DNA of 47,689 nt from Deltaproteobacteria bacterium (GTDB lineage: Bacteria > Desulfobacterota > Desulfobaccia > Desulfobaccales > 0-14-0-80-60-11): contig JAPLJC010000237.1 in the NCBI GenBank assembly GCA_026388765.1, positions 1 through 47,689 of the forward strand, written 5' to 3'. The notes under the pieces were generated by a model that was not told the origin of the DNA, searched no databases, and saw only the letters and a program-made list of their open reading frames with translations. Within the stretch, counting starts at the first letter, position 1. Every line of letters starts with the position of its first letter. Positions 46,903-47,689 of this stretch are shown one piece after another. The position numbers and the translations under genes were made by a program.

Positions 46903-47689
46903 TCAGACATGATCTACCATCTGCAGGAACTCTTCAAATAAATAATCAGCGTCATGGGGCCCCGGCGAGGCCTCCGGGTGGTATTGCACCGAAAAGGCCT
47001 TGAGGCCCGGATGGCGCAGGCCTTCCAGGGTATTGTCATTGAGGTTGATGTGGGTCAACTCCACCGCGGCGTCGGGGATGGACTTCAGGTCCACCGCGAA
47101 ACCGTGATTCTGGGAGGTGATCTCTACCCGGCCGCTGACAAGATTCTTCACCGGCTGGTTGGCGCCCCGGTGGCCGAACTTGAGCTTGAAGGTGCGGCCG
47201 CCCAGCGCCAGGCCCAGGAGCTGATGCCCCAGGCAGATGCCGAACAGGGGGGCTGCGCCCAGGCACTGGCGCACGTTGTCCACCGCATAGGTGACCGCGG
47301 CCGGGTCGCCCGGACCGTTGCTGAGGATGATGCCGTCGGGCTTGAGACTGAGCACCGCCGCCGCCGGGGTGGTGGCCGGGACCACCAGGACGTGAAGGCC
47401 GCGCTTGATTAAGCTCCTGATTATATTGAACTTTACGCCGTAGTCGTAGAGCACCACCTTCTTGCCGGAACGCTCGGCCCACAGGGTATTAAGGTCGGTG
47501 GCGGTGGCGCAGGCGTCCCCGCCTGCGGATTCCGTCGGAAATTGCGGCCACCAGTAGGGGCGTTTACAGGTGACCAGGGGCACCAGGTCCTGGCCCTCCA
47601 TGCTGGGGAGCTCCCGGGCCCGGCGTACCAGGGACTCCGGGTCCAGGTCCACGGTGGAAATGAGGCCCCGCATGGCCCCCACTTCCCGC
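46903..47689 (-). CDS. carA: Carbamoyl-phosphate synthase, small subunit (5' truncated by the window)
   Basis: The C-terminal glutaminase part of CarA, about 262 residues; the true start lies beyond the right edge. It supplies ammonia to Car[15 protein letters not shown] begins the amidotransferase domain, NGPGDP and [16 protein letters not shown] carry the nucleophile Cys, and [12 protein letters not shown] carries the catalytic His. The linker before this domain has a repeat-encoded segment ([14 protein letters not shown], about 47497-47549). carB is displaced by three inserted genes. Confidence 0.94.
   Translation of the reverse strand, partial: REVGAMRGLISTVDLDPESLVRRARELPSMEGQDLVPLVTCKRPYWWPQFPTESAGGDACATATDLNTLWAERSGKKVVLYDYGVKFNIIRSLIKRGLHVLVVPATTPAAAVLSLKPDGIILSNGPGDPAAVTYAVDNVRQCLGAAPLFGICLGHQLLGLALGGRTFKLKFGHRGANQPVKNLVSGRVEITSQNHGFAVDLKSIPDAAVELTHINLNDNTLEGLRHPGLKAFSVQYHPEASPGPHDADYLFEEFLQMVDHV
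47508..47527. repeat. Palindromic repeat inside the carA coding region
   Basis: CGCAGGC (47508-47514) pairs with GCCTGCG (47521-47527). It is the same design as the CAGGC...GCCTG units near 39372 and 39418. The reading frame is kept open, so the unit encodes residues in the CarA linker. Confidence 0.6.

Overview
The window looks like chromosomal DNA of a GC-rich Deltaproteobacterium (Desulfobacterota). This rests on the order ilvB-ilvN-ilvC-psd-pssA-leuA, which I know from Geobacter and related lineages, on a carA/carB/purF neighbourhood, and on many deltaproteobacterial-type hypothetical genes. A Desulfobacca-like lineage is a guess from overall gene style, not a demonstrated assignment. No tRNA, rRNA, CRISPR array or complete transposase was seen.

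Layout. 0-0.7 kb: an intrinsic terminator, a MITE-like nested palindrome (122-299), and a tiny transcription unit with promoter, 37-codon hydrophobic ORF and terminator. 0.7-12.7 kb: branched-chain amino acid and phospholipid genes on the + strand (a DUF465 gene, ilvB, ilvN, ilvC, psd, pssA, leuA, leuC), interrupted at 6.0-9.3 kb by a methyltransferase and two tandem SGNH-like paralogues. 12.7-13.2 kb: two tandem paralogous small lipoproteins. 13.2-20.0 kb (- strand): translation genes prmC, prfA and gltX, with a histone-deacetylase-fold enzyme, a 4-TM protein, a formyl-THF hydrolase-like protein and a small membrane protein between them. 20.1-24.6 kb: a Cys-rich zinc-ribbon peptide and two orphan sensor kinases. 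24.8-30.7 kb: a BamE-like lipoprotein, an aldo/keto reductase fused to a ferredoxin domain, a pirin, a secreted 5'-nucleotidase with a coupled beta-grasp-like peptide, and two DUF4337 genes tail to tail. 30.9-37.6 kb: a lytic transglycosylase carrying five DUF4124-like repeats, a fused ChlI/ChlD-type chelatase, a coiled-coil protein, a DUF2059 lipoprotein, a phage-type lysozyme and a small phosphoesterase. 37.7 kb to the end (- strand): purF, carB, an SGNH protein, a FecR protein, a PQQ-type sugar dehydrogenase and a 5'-truncated carA.

How it works together. Most of the core content is biosynthetic: Ile/Val/Leu, phosphatidylethanolamine (pssA then psd), carbamoyl phosphate (carA, carB) and the first step of purines (purF). 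Release-factor maturation (prmC with prfA) is also present. Accessory genes have been inserted into several of these conserved clusters, and some inserted genes are visibly lower in GC.

The most unusual property is the density of dispersed palindromic repeats of at least six classes. Some occupy coding sequence: the linkers of CarA and PrmC and both termini of PurF appear to be repeat-encoded. A regularly spaced palindrome array and a truncated HicB antitoxin remnant separate purF from carB.
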